Virus record (IMG/VR): IMGVR_UViG_3300032235_000715
Location: 1-64,000 of that record
Strand: one strand, 5' to 3'
Source: a virus
DNA: 64,000 nt
The stretch's first letter is position 1. Every line of letters begins with the position of its first letter. Shown here in pieces: positions 1 through 6,184 of this stretch. The notes below the pieces were generated by a model, which had not been told where the DNA came from, searched no databases, and saw only the letters and a list, made by a program, of their open reading frames with translations. A program made the position numbers and the translations under genes.

Positions 1-54
1 ATCGACATGGGCGAACTTATGGCATTTATTGAAGACAAACTGAATGGTCGTTAA
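1..54 (+). CDS. C-terminal end of an upstream protein (partial)
   Basis: The window opens inside a reading frame that gives 17 residues, ending in FIEDKLNGR, and stops with TAA at 52-54. Its 5' part lies outside the window, so the product cannot be identified. It is followed after 10 bases by a strong hairpin (65-97), which fits a real gene end. Calling it coding rests on frame and context only. Confidence 0.45.
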   Translation: MDMGELMAFIEDKLNGR

Positions 55-64
55 TTGAAACTTA

Positions 65-97
65 AGAGGTGCTGAGTTCTTTATACTTAGCACCTCT
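65..97 (+). terminator. Strong hairpin without U-tract
   Basis: A 12-bp stem (65-76 with 86-97, one G-T pair) closes a 9-base loop just downstream of the partial gene. No T-run follows, so it may be an RNA-stabilising or processing hairpin rather than a classical terminator. Its core GGTGCT/AGCACC is repeated in the hairpin at 1032-1065, on the other side of the next gene. Confidence 0.5.
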
Positions 98-110
98 ACG
101 GTTTGTGACA

Positions 111-156
111 CTCAAGTATTTTTGGGCAGGGTGCGCCTGTAGGTAGTCTACTTGAT
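111..156 (+). other. Nested inverted repeats in the 5' region of the DUF6011 gene
   Basis: TCAAGTA at 112-118 pairs with TACTTGA at 149-155. Inside that, GCAGG at 126-130 pairs with CCTGT at 136-140. The stretch 98-299 has no supported ORF and no tRNA signature. This could be a structured leader or small RNA, but no known family is recognised. Confidence 0.25.
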
Positions 157-299
157 TTTGGTCTCCTGTAAAGGGTTTTTCACATATCGACACATTCAAA
201 TCTCTTATCAGACTGATTAGAAAAGATCATGAGTCCAAGACGTTAAAAGTGGCAAGGGATCGACTAGATTAGTGGAGCAAACGCACCAAGGGCGAAGCA

Positions 300-1022
300 A
301 TGACTACTTCCTACCAGAACGATGCTCTCCTGCAGCGCGTGCTGAGCAACCTGCACGCTACTAATCCTCAGGCAGCAGCAGATCTTGAGTTTGATCTTGC
401 ACACCTTGAGGATGAAACTATCGCGCAAACCTTTACTGTAACTGTAAAGGGTGAAGTTGTTACTTTCACCTCTACACTTTCTGACACTCAAGTGTTGCAA
501 ACTCTGCGTGGGATGCGTTCTAGTTTCGCTCAAGATCTTGCTGCTAAGTTTAATCGTCTAAGTGAAAAGCAATACGCTTGGGCGCACAAGTTGGCAGTTG
601 ATAATACTCAACCCCAAAAGGTTGATAATACTCAACCCAGTGAATTCGAAGCGTTGTTTAATGCTTTCGAGGCAGCAAAAGCAAAGGGTGCTAAGCGTCT
701 GACCCTGCGTTTTGAGGGTATTAACGTGAAACCCAATCGCGATCTTAGTGCCCTTTGGGTTACGTCGCAGACTGAAAAGGAGCAGGGTAACTATGGTTTG
801 CAACCCAAATACCTTGGCAAGGTGACACGTCAGCAGATTGATTCGCGTCTCTCTGATGATATTAAAGAGGTGATTATGTCAGCGTCTAAAGACCCTCTCA
901 CTGCAGCGATTCGCTATGGTAAGGTATCTGGAGAGTGTTCATGTTGTGGTCGTGAGTTGACTGATCCCCAGTCAATTGACCAGGGCATTGGTCCTGTCTG
1001 CGCTCGCAAGTTTGGGTGGTGA
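300..1022 (+). CDS. DUF6011-type zinc-finger protein
   Basis: A 240-residue protein. Its last 35 residues carry the pattern CSCCGREL...GIGPVCARKFG: four cysteines arranged as CxxC plus a final GPxC, the hallmark of the DUF6011 small zinc-binding domain found in many phage and actinobacterial proteins. The middle part is helical and charged, with an 8-residue tandem duplication (VDNTQPQK/VDNTQPSE, about residues 100-115) and a basic stretch around 130-150. DUF6011 has no established biochemical role, and binding of nucleic acid is only a guess. The gene stands alone between two similar hairpins. Its codon use has more C- and G-ending codons than the baseplate genes downstream, suggesting strong expression or separate ancestry. 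Confidence 0.75.
   Translation: MTTSYQNDALLQRVLSNLHATNPQAAADLEFDLAHLEDETIAQTFTVTVKGEVVTFTSTLSDTQVLQTLRGMRSSFAQDLAAKFNRLSEKQYAWAHKLAVDNTQPQKVDNTQPSEFEALFNAFEAAKAKGAKRLTLRFEGINVKPNRDLSALWVTSQTEKEQGNYGLQPKYLGKVTRQQIDSRLSDDIKEVIMSASKDPLTAAIRYGKVSGECSCCGRELTDPQSIDQGIGPVCARKFGW
597..638 (+). repeat. In-frame tandem duplication, 18 of 24 bases conserved
   Basis: The 18-base word GTTGATAATACTCAACCC occurs at 597-614 and again at 621-638. The 24-base period adds eight residues to the DUF6011 protein. Each copy is itself a short inverted repeat (GTTGA...TCAAC), which could have promoted slippage. Confidence 0.7.
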
Positions 1023-1031
1023 TATAACGAA

Positions 1032-1065
1032 CTGTAGGGTGCTAAGTTATTCTTGGCACCTGCAG
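1032..1065 (+). terminator. Hairpin after the DUF6011 gene
   Basis: A stem of about 14 bp with one bulged G (1032-1046 with 1052-1065) and loop TTATT lies 10 bases after the stop codon. There is no T-run. It shares the GGTGCTnAG / CTTnGCACCT core with the hairpin at 65-97, so the two look like copies of one element. Confidence 0.5.
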
Positions 1066-1074
1066 TGAATTATA

Positions 1075-1104
1075 TTGTCTTATAGATGTTTCGTGTATTA
1101 TAAT
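1075..1104 (+). promoter_or_regulatory. Candidate host-type (sigma-70-like) promoter
   Basis: TTGTCT at 1075-1080 and TATAAT at 1099-1104 are separated by 18 bases. The -10 box is perfect and the -35 box matches 4 of 6. It points towards the small-gene cluster starting at 1263 or 1392. The assignment rests on consensus match only. Confidence 0.4.
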
Positions 1105-1210
1105 TAGCGTGTATTCGTGATTAATTCGTGATTGTTTATGCGTGTATTCGTGAATTGTCAGTGTCGTGAATAGGCAGTATTTGCGATTGATTTGTTATTG
1201 TTTATATTTT
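1092..1210 (+). repeat. Cluster of short direct repeats in non-coding DNA
   Basis: GCGTGTATTCGTGA occurs at 1107-1120 and 1140-1153. The shorter unit ATTCGTGATT occurs at 1113-1122 and 1124-1133, and CGTGTATT also at 1092-1099. The whole stretch 1066-1262 has no supported ORF and is GTGA/ATT-rich. It could be an iteron-like binding region or a relic of slippage. Nothing else is seen in this gap. Confidence 0.55.
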
Positions 1211-1262
1211 GCGTTGCCCGTAAATAAAAACCCTTAAGTCCCTAACCTACAGAGGTGACAAA

Positions 1263-1304
1263 ATGCGAGCTAACTATCAATCCCACAAAAATTTCCGGAG
1301 GTAA
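1263..1304 (+). CDS. Possible 13-residue leader peptide
   Basis: A very short ORF (MRANYQSHKNFRR) is preceded by a near-perfect ribosome binding site, GAGGTGA, four bases before ATG. Its end contains a second SD-like string (GGAGGT), and the next ORF start lies 88 bases on. A regulatory leader peptide or a minute basic protein is possible. Too short for any family assignment. Confidence 0.3.
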   Translation: MRANYQSHKNFRR

Positions 1305-1391
1305 AAAGACAGTTCTCAAAGTGTCACAGATAAATCGCCCAGGATCAAAAAAAGACTTATAATCTACACAACCAAAACAAAGGAGAACCCC

Positions 1392-1472
1392 ATGGGAGTT
1401 AAATGGATTCACAAAAATGGTTATTCGCGCCCAGATAAAAGAACGCTGAAGAAAGGTGGCAAGAAAAAATAA
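1392..1472 (+). CDS. 26-residue basic peptide
   Basis: The ORF begins MGVKWIHKNGYSRPDK and ends in a lysine-rich tail (GGKKK). AGGAG stands six bases before the ATG, a strong ribosome binding site. The 3' end overlaps the GTG start of the following small gene by 17 bases, a typical phage translational-coupling layout. No function can be assigned. The good SD and tight overlap are the reasons for calling it a gene. Confidence 0.5.
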   Translation: MGVKWIHKNGYSRPDKRTLKKGGKKK

Positions 1473-1605
1473 TCGCCCCTATTGGAATTTCTGGAAGGTT
1501 GTCTTTGCGGGATGGTTGATACGATATCCAGGCAAAGTATTTCGAATATTTGGAATACCTCTTGGTATATTGATAGTAACAATATATAATGCGGCAACAA
1601 AATAA
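1456..1605 (+). CDS. 49-residue hydrophobic small protein, GTG start
   Basis: The frame starts with GTG inside the preceding ORF and encodes NRPYWNFWKVV, then AGWLIRYPGKVFRIFG and IPLGILIVTIYNAATK: aromatic and basic N-terminus, then a strongly hydrophobic 12-15 residue segment (about 28-45). The composition suggests a membrane-associated peptide. The SD-like AAGAAAG lies just upstream within the overlapping gene. The ORF is missed by cut-offs that require ATG or more than 50-60 codons. Its role is unknown; membrane association is inferred from composition alone. Confidence 0.55.
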   Translation: MARKNNRPYWNFWKVVFAGWLIRYPGKVFRIFGIPLGILIVTIYNAATK

Positions 1606-1635
1606 ATCTACCAAAAAATTCCGGAAAATATTTTT

Positions 1636-1830
1636 ATGACTGAAAAAGTTTATCACATTTATGCAAAGGGTAGGTGCATATATCACAGTTTATCAGAGGA
1701 AAAATTTTCTGAAATTTGGGATATGTTGCACAGAATGGTTGATCTTCTTGGTAAGAGTGTTTCAACGGAAGATTTAACTTACGAAGAATTGCTTGTAAAT
1801 AAAGAAGCAATTTATAATTCTTCTCATTGA
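1636..1830 (+). CDS. Small conserved-type cyanophage protein (copy A)
   Basis: A 64-residue protein starting MTEKVYHIYAKGRCIYHSLS. The N-terminal pattern (Y.IYAKGR.IYHSLSEE.F.EI) is the same as in the 50-residue protein at 2646-2798 (Y.LLYKGR.IYKDLSAED..EI), so the two are paralogues flanking the glycosyltransferase-like gene. It looks like the small proteins of this type found repeatedly in T4-like cyanophages. Function is unknown; the predicted structure is a short beta hairpin followed by helices. Confidence 0.75.
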   Translation: MTEKVYHIYAKGRCIYHSLSEEKFSEIWDMLHRMVDLLGKSVSTEDLTYEELLVNKEAIYNSSH

Positions 1831-1878
1831 CAAAGACATATATAGACTGATAAAATTGAACTGAAGGTTTGTTTTTTT

Positions 1879-2646
1879 ATGGCAAAAGGATTTACTGTAA
1901 AGACTGTGGCACCAAGCAAAAACACCGAAGAGTGGGACTATGGTGCAATTAAAGAAAGAATGAAAGGTAAGAGTATTGTTTTCTGTCTACCTGGCAGGGG
2001 ATGTTCTTATATTTTTCTCAAGGCATTTGTGCAACTTTGTTTTGATCTAGTTCAAAATGGAATGAGTATTCAAATTTCTCAAGATTACTCATCTATGGTG
2101 AACTTTGCTCGTTGTAAAGTTCTTGGTGCAAATGTTCTTCGCGGACCTAACCAGGTTCCTTGGGATGGAAAACTCGAATATGATTATCAACTTTGGATTG
2201 ATAGTGATATTGTTTTTGATTCTAACAAATTTTGGCAACTCTGTGATGTTGCTCTCAATGAGGAAGGTGAAGAGAAGGAAATCGTCGCAGGTTGGTACGC
2301 AACTGAGGATGGTCACACAACTTCTGTCGCACACTGGTTGGAAGAAGATGACTTCCGTAAGAATGGCGGAGTGATGAATCATGAAACTGTAGAATCAATC
2401 AGCAAGCGTCGTAAGCCATTCACTGTAGACTACACGGGTTTTGGATGGGTATTGATTAAGAAAGGTGTTTTTGAGAATCTTGAATATCCTTGGTTTGCTC
2501 CTAAGATGCAAGTCTTTGAATCTGGTGCAGTACAAGATATGTGTGGGGAAGATGTTTCTTTCTGTCTTGATGCAATTGACAAAGGACTTAAGATTTGGTG
2601 CGATCCTCGTATTCGGGTTGGACACGAAAAGACTCGTATTATCTGA
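1879..2646 (+). CDS. Glycosyltransferase-like protein (GT-A type, DxD)
   Basis: A 255-residue protein. Around residues 104-114 it has YQLWIDSDIVF, the hydrophobic-strand plus DSD arrangement of the metal- and nucleotide-sugar-binding DxD motif of GT-A glycosyltransferases. It is followed by a GWY segment, a YTGFGWVLI segment around 182 and, near the C-terminus, EDVSFCLDA, which resembles the (E/D)DxxF acidic motif before the catalytic region in GT2 enzymes. It may modify a phage or host glycan, or glucosylate DNA or protein; the acceptor cannot be told. The stop codon TGA overlaps the ATG of the next gene by one base, so the two are probably translated together. Confidence 0.6.
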   Translation: MAKGFTVKTVAPSKNTEEWDYGAIKERMKGKSIVFCLPGRGCSYIFLKAFVQLCFDLVQNGMSIQISQDYSSMVNFARCKVLGANVLRGPNQVPWDGKLEYDYQLWIDSDIVFDSNKFWQLCDVALNEEGEEKEIVAGWYATEDGHTTSVAHWLEEDDFRKNGGVMNHETVESISKRRKPFTVDYTGFGWVLIKKGVFENLEYPWFAPKMQVFESGAVQDMCGEDVSFCLDAIDKGLKIWCDPRIRVGHEKTRII

Positions 2647-2798
2647 TGGAAAAAACATACAATCTTTTATATAAAGGTCGTACAATTTATAAAGATCTCA
2701 GTGCAGAAGACTGTGCTGAGATTCTTCAAGATCTCTCAGAGCGTTATTTCTCTGGGGAAGACATTGATCCTAATCTAATTGAAATGGAGGAAATTTAA
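2646..2798 (+). CDS. Small conserved-type cyanophage protein (copy B)
   Basis: A 50-residue protein beginning MEKTYNLLYKGRTIYKDLS. The ATG at 2646 is preferred over an upstream in-frame start because it overlaps the previous TGA (TGATG) and because the alignment with copy A (1636-1830) starts there. It is acidic in the C-terminal half. Function is unknown; it is a paralogue of copy A. Confidence 0.7.
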   Translation: MEKTYNLLYKGRTIYKDLSAEDCAEILQDLSERYFSGEDIDPNLIEMEEI

Positions 2799-2799
2799 A

Positions 2800-2946
2800 A
2801 TGGCTACTAAAGGTGGAAGCAATAAGGTTAATTTTGAACCTGGAGCACCTAAGAAGACCCGACAGGGCCGTTCTGCTCGTACATTGCTAAGTGCAACTTC
2901 TCGTAATGGACGTAAGAAAAGGTATCGCGGTCAAGGTAAAGGTTAA
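2800..2946 (+). CDS. 48-residue basic cyanophage-type peptide
   Basis: The ORF encodes MATKGGSNKVNFEPGAPKK followed by an Arg/Lys/Ser-rich tail ending RYRGQGKG. GGAGG lies nine bases before the ATG, within the end of the previous gene. A rho-independent terminator begins 11 bases after the stop. The strongly basic, glycine-rich composition suggests nucleic-acid or ribosome contact, but this is inference. Small proteins of this look occur in many cyanophage genomes. Confidence 0.65.
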   Translation: MATKGGSNKVNFEPGAPKKTRQGRSARTLLSATSRNGRKKRYRGQGKG

Positions 2947-2956
2947 TAATATAGAT

Positions 2957-2984
2957 AAAGCAGGAAGAAATTCCTGCTTTTTTT
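2957..2984 (+). terminator. Rho-independent terminator
   Basis: A perfect 10-bp stem (2957-2966 with 2971-2980), a GAAA tetraloop and a run of seven T (2978-2984). It closes the 1263-2946 cluster. The next gene starts only 11 bases after the last T. Confidence 0.9.
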
Positions 2985-2994
2985 GTATCTTAAT

Positions 2995-3690
2995 ATGGCA
3001 TATCTAAATCATAATCTCCCTACGATTACTTGTTACATTCGTAATGAGTTTCTTTTCAACCATAAAAAAGGTCATGGTGAGGTAACTTTATGTGATGTAC
3101 ACTCTGTAGCGTCCTTAGAGAAGCACGTACCACTCTTTGAGGCGTTTCTGGAGAACGGGGTGAACTGGACTCGTAGACCTATTCATGCATTCTGTTGGAA
3201 ACCCGATGCACCAGTACACGAATTGGAAGAGTGTATGTGGTGGGATTGCTTTTCTCCTTATATCGATGTTCAAGTTCGTTCAAGACTTGCTAACTTACGT
3301 GCTGAATTAATCAATTATCGTGGAGAAAAGAATGAAGGAACCTATATGTTCACTCTTGATTGGTCGTGGGAGTCAAAATCTACTCTGAATACTAACTTTA
3401 GTGAGACTCCAGAGCATAAATGTGCTCATTTTTTCAAGATGGACAACGGAAATTTCTATGCATATCCAAATAATAAGATTTTATGGTATGATGATGCCTG
3501 GACCAAGGACAGAATTACCAAAAATCCAGGTTATGAAATCGATTTGACCGAATACTCAGTCGAAAATCGTCGCAAAATCGAGACCTCAGATGATTTTATG
3601 TACGAAATCACGAAAATTCGGGATAGCAACCCCGTAAAAAGTTCTGATTTTAACGAATCAGGAGCACAAAATGGATCAAAAACTACTTAG
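2995..3690 (+). CDS. Conserved-type cyanophage hypothetical protein
   Basis: A 231-residue protein starting MAYLNHNLPTITCYIRNEF. The ATG at 2995 is preferred to a TTG four codons upstream, which lies inside the terminator T-run. No clear SD precedes it. The protein is rich in Trp, Tyr, His and Cys (for example EECMWWDCFSPYIDV near residues 75-90 and HKCAHFFKMDNGNFYAYP near 135-155), suggesting a compact fold. No enzyme motif is recognised. Proteins of this type sit upstream of the baseplate genes in related cyanophages. Its last 20 bases overlap the next small gene. Confidence 0.7.
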   Translation: MAYLNHNLPTITCYIRNEFLFNHKKGHGEVTLCDVHSVASLEKHVPLFEAFLENGVNWTRRPIHAFCWKPDAPVHELEECMWWDCFSPYIDVQVRSRLANLRAELINYRGEKNEGTYMFTLDWSWESKSTLNTNFSETPEHKCAHFFKMDNGNFYAYPNNKILWYDDAWTKDRITKNPGYEIDLTEYSVENRRKIETSDDFMYEITKIRDSNPVKSSDFNESGAQNGSKTT

Positions 3691-3832
3691 AGAAATCGCA
3701 AACGATGATTTAAACCCAAAAAAACATGATTTTCATCACCAAAATGAAATTCACTCAAAAATTCGTAACGATGAAGACTATGATGACTGGGAATATGGCA
3801 CTGAACCACTGTATGAATCAAAAAATCTCTAA
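3671..3832 (+). CDS. 53-residue acidic/His-rich small protein
   Basis: The ORF begins MDQKLLREIANDDLNPKKHD and ends EPLYESKNL. AGGAG lies seven bases before the ATG, inside the end of the previous gene. Acidic and histidine-rich, no recognised domain. Its stop codon overlaps the AATAAATA late-promoter motif at 3831-3838, marking the border between early-type small genes and the late baseplate operon. Confidence 0.6.
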   Translation: MDQKLLREIANDDLNPKKHDFHHQNEIHSKIRNDEDYDDWEYGTEPLYESKNL

Positions 3833-3838
3833 TAAATA
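3831..3838 (+). promoter_or_regulatory. T4-type late promoter (AATAAATA) for the baseplate genes
   Basis: The octamer AATAAATA sits 20 bases before the gp25 start. It matches the NATAAATA late-promoter form known from T4-like cyanophages, recognised by gp55. The position at a transcription-unit border supports it. Confidence 0.7.
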
Positions 3839-3858
3839 AGATAGAATTGTCATAATCA

Positions 3859-4260
3859 ATGCCTTTACAAAGGGTAAGTCAGGGATTTAAAGATATTAGT
3901 ATGTCATTTCAGAGCAATCCTCTGACGAATGATCTGATTGCCCTTAAAAATGAAAATGCAATTGCTCGTTCTGTTCGTAATATTGTATTTACTTTACCTG
4001 GCGAAAAGTTTTTCAACCCAAACTTTGGTTCTAGGATTAGTCGTTCTCTTTTTGAAAACTTAGATAGTTCTTCTGCTCTTGTCATACAAGATGAAATTGA
4101 GAATTCAATTCGTAACTATGAACCAAGAGTTTCATTAGTGGATGTTCAGGTAAATCCAGATTTTGATAATAATTCCTTTGATGTAATTATAATCTATAGA
4201 ATTGTTGGTATAGATGTTCCAGCACAACAATTACAATTCGTTCTGCAACCTACTAGGTAA
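3859..4260 (+). CDS. 25: gp25 baseplate wedge subunit
   Basis: At 133 residues it is almost the same length as T4 gp25 (132). The central part reads FTLPGEKFFNPNFGSRISRSLFEN and later SIRNYEPRVSL, the conserved core of the gp25/GpW-like family of phage wedge proteins that contact the sheath and link to gp6 and gp53. It is directly followed by gp6, with the next ATG immediately after its stop, as expected in T4-like baseplate operons. No SD is evident; a second Met at residue 15 is a possible start. Confidence 0.9.
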   Translation: MPLQRVSQGFKDISMSFQSNPLTNDLIALKNENAIARSVRNIVFTLPGEKFFNPNFGSRISRSLFENLDSSSALVIQDEIENSIRNYEPRVSLVDVQVNPDFDNNSFDVIIIYRIVGIDVPAQQLQFVLQPTR

Positions 4261-6180
4261 ATGCCGTTAGTAAATTTTTCAAATCTGGATTTCGACCAGA
4301 TTAAAACAAGTCTTAGAGATTATCTAAGATCAAACTCAAATTTCACTGATTATGATTTTGAGGGATCTAATCTCTCAACTATTCTTGATGTATTGGCATA
4401 TAATACCTACATCACTTCATATAATGCAAATATGGTTGCAAATGAAGTGTTTATCGATAGTGCAACATTAAGAGAGAACGTAGTTGCACTTGCAAGAAAC
4501 ATTGGTTACGTTCCAAGATCAAGAAAAGCATCTACGTCAACAATAAGTTTTTTTGTTGATACAACTAGTATTATACCAGCACCTGCATCACTAACCTTAA
4601 AAAAAGGTCCCGTAGCAACAACAACAGGATCTTTCGGAAATCAATCATTTATATTTTCAATATTGGATGATATTACTGTACCAGTAGTTGATAATGTTGC
4701 ATCTTTCAATGATATTAAAATTTATGAGGGAGTACTACTGAGTACTAATTTTACATACAATTCAAATAATCCAAATCAAAGATTTATTTTACCAAACTCG
4801 GGTATAGATACTGACTTAATTTCTGTAATGGTAAAGGAAACCTCTGAATTTGTCAAATATAGACTCCAAGACAGTGTTTTTGATGTAAATAAAGATTCTA
4901 GAGTTTTCTATATTCAAGAAATTGAAGATGAGAGATATGAATTAATTTTTGGAGATGGAGTTCTCTTCGGTAAAAAATTAGAAAATAACAATAATATAGA
5001 AATAAAGTATATTACATCCAATGGAGACAGTGGAAACGGAATAAGTCAGTTTAGTTTCTCTGGTAGAATTTCATATACAAGAAATTCTACAGAATATATT
5101 GTTACTTCTGGTATATCACTCCTAACAACTGGTATCACTTCTCAGGGAGGAGAAAATATCGAGTCTGTTGAGTCTATTAAGAAATATGCCCCAAGAATTT
5201 ATGCTTCTCAAAACAGAGCATTATCGGCAAATGATTATGAGTCACTAGTTCCAAATAAAATATACCCAGAAACGGAGTCCATATCAGTTTTTGGTGGAGA
5301 AGAATTAGTTCCTCCACAGTATGGAAAAGTTTTTATAAGTATCAAACCAAGAAATGGAGACTTTTTGCCAAGTTTGATCAAAGAAAATATAAAAAGAGAT
5401 CTTAAAAAATATGCCGTTGCTGGAATTGTGCCAGAGATTTTAGATCTCAAGTATTTGTATGTTGAAGCAAATTCAAAAGTTTATTATAATACAAATCTCG
5501 TACCAAGTTCTGCATATGTTTCTACAGTAATTCAAACAAATGCAAACAAATATGCAGAATCTACTGAATTAAATAAATATGGTGCGAGATTTAAGTATAG
5601 TAAGTTTTTAAAAATTATTGATGATAGTCATGAATCAGTGACTTCAAATATAACAACCATCCAAATTAGAAGGGACTTAAGAGTTACATTAAATGCCTTT
5701 GCCGAATATCAGATTGGATTTGGCAATGAAATTCATATTAAAAGTATGGATGGATATAATATAAAATCCAGTGGTTTTAGAATTTCGGACTTTCAGGAAA
5801 CCATATATCTTTCTGATATACCAGACACTAATAGAACAACTGGTTCTATTTTCTTTTTTACAGTTCCAAGCATAAATTCTACGACTTCAACTATTGTTAA
5901 AAGGAATGTTGGTAGAATTGATTATAAGAAAGGTATTATTACGCTCAATCCAATTCAGATTTTATCCGGAAAAGTAAAAGATGGGCAGTCTATAATTGAA
6001 ATTTCAGCAGTGCCACAGTCCAATGATGTGATTGGATTACAGGATCTTTATCTTCAACTAGATATTAATAAGAGTGTGTTTGAAATGATCCCTGATGAAA
6101 TTTCTTCAGGACTTGATCCTTCGGCATCTAACTATATTGTAACATCAAGCTACAGCAACGGGAACCTAGTAAGATCATAA
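4261..6180 (+). CDS. 6: gp6 baseplate wedge protein (baseplate J-like)
   Basis: A 639-residue protein (T4 gp6 has 660) with the gp6 N-terminus (NFSNLDFDQIKTSLRDYLRS), a conserved NTYITSYNANMVANEVFID segment (about 44-64) and RIYASQNRALSANDYESLV near residue 320, a typical baseplate-J motif. gp6 dimers form the ring that holds the wedges together and drives sheath contraction. It starts directly after the gp25 stop and is separated from the next gene by four bases, so all are one operon driven from the promoter at 3831. Confidence 0.92.
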   Translation: MPLVNFSNLDFDQIKTSLRDYLRSNSNFTDYDFEGSNLSTILDVLAYNTYITSYNANMVANEVFIDSATLRENVVALARNIGYVPRSRKASTSTISFFVDTTSIIPAPASLTLKKGPVATTTGSFGNQSFIFSILDDITVPVVDNVASFNDIKIYEGVLLSTNFTYNSNNPNQRFILPNSGIDTDLISVMVKETSEFVKYRLQDSVFDVNKDSRVFYIQEIEDERYELIFGDGVLFGKKLENNNNIEIKYITSNGDSGNGISQFSFSGRISYTRNSTEYIVTSGISLLTTGITSQGGENIESVESIKKYAPRIYASQNRALSANDYESLVPNKIYPETESISVFGGEELVPPQYGKVFISIKPRNGDFLPSLIKENIKRDLKKYAVAGIVPEILDLKYLYVEANSKVYYNTNLVPSSAYVSTVIQTNANKYAESTELNKYGARFKYSKFLKIIDDSHESVTSNITTIQIRRDLRVTLNAFAEYQIGFGNEIHIKSMDGYNIKSSGFRISDFQETIYLSDIPDTNRTTGSIFFFTVPSINSTTSTIVKRNVGRIDYKKGIITLNPIQILSGKVKDGQSIIEISAVPQSNDVIGLQDLYLQLDINKSVFEMIPDEISSGLDPSASNYIVTSSYSNGNLVRS

Positions 6181-6184
6181 TAAA

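Noticed and set aside
98-299. A tRNA gene upstream of the DUF6011 gene
   Set aside because: No T-arm (GGTTCRAAT-like) or acceptor pairing was found around the stem-loops.
1263-1472. One longer ORF reading through the TAA at 1302-1304 into the 26-residue peptide
   Set aside because: The frame is indeed shared, but an open stretch of 29 codons is not unusual and the second ORF has its own strong SD.
5572-5579. AATAAATA inside gp6 as a late promoter
   Set aside because: It lies within coding sequence far from any gene start; in AT-rich DNA the octamer is expected by chance.
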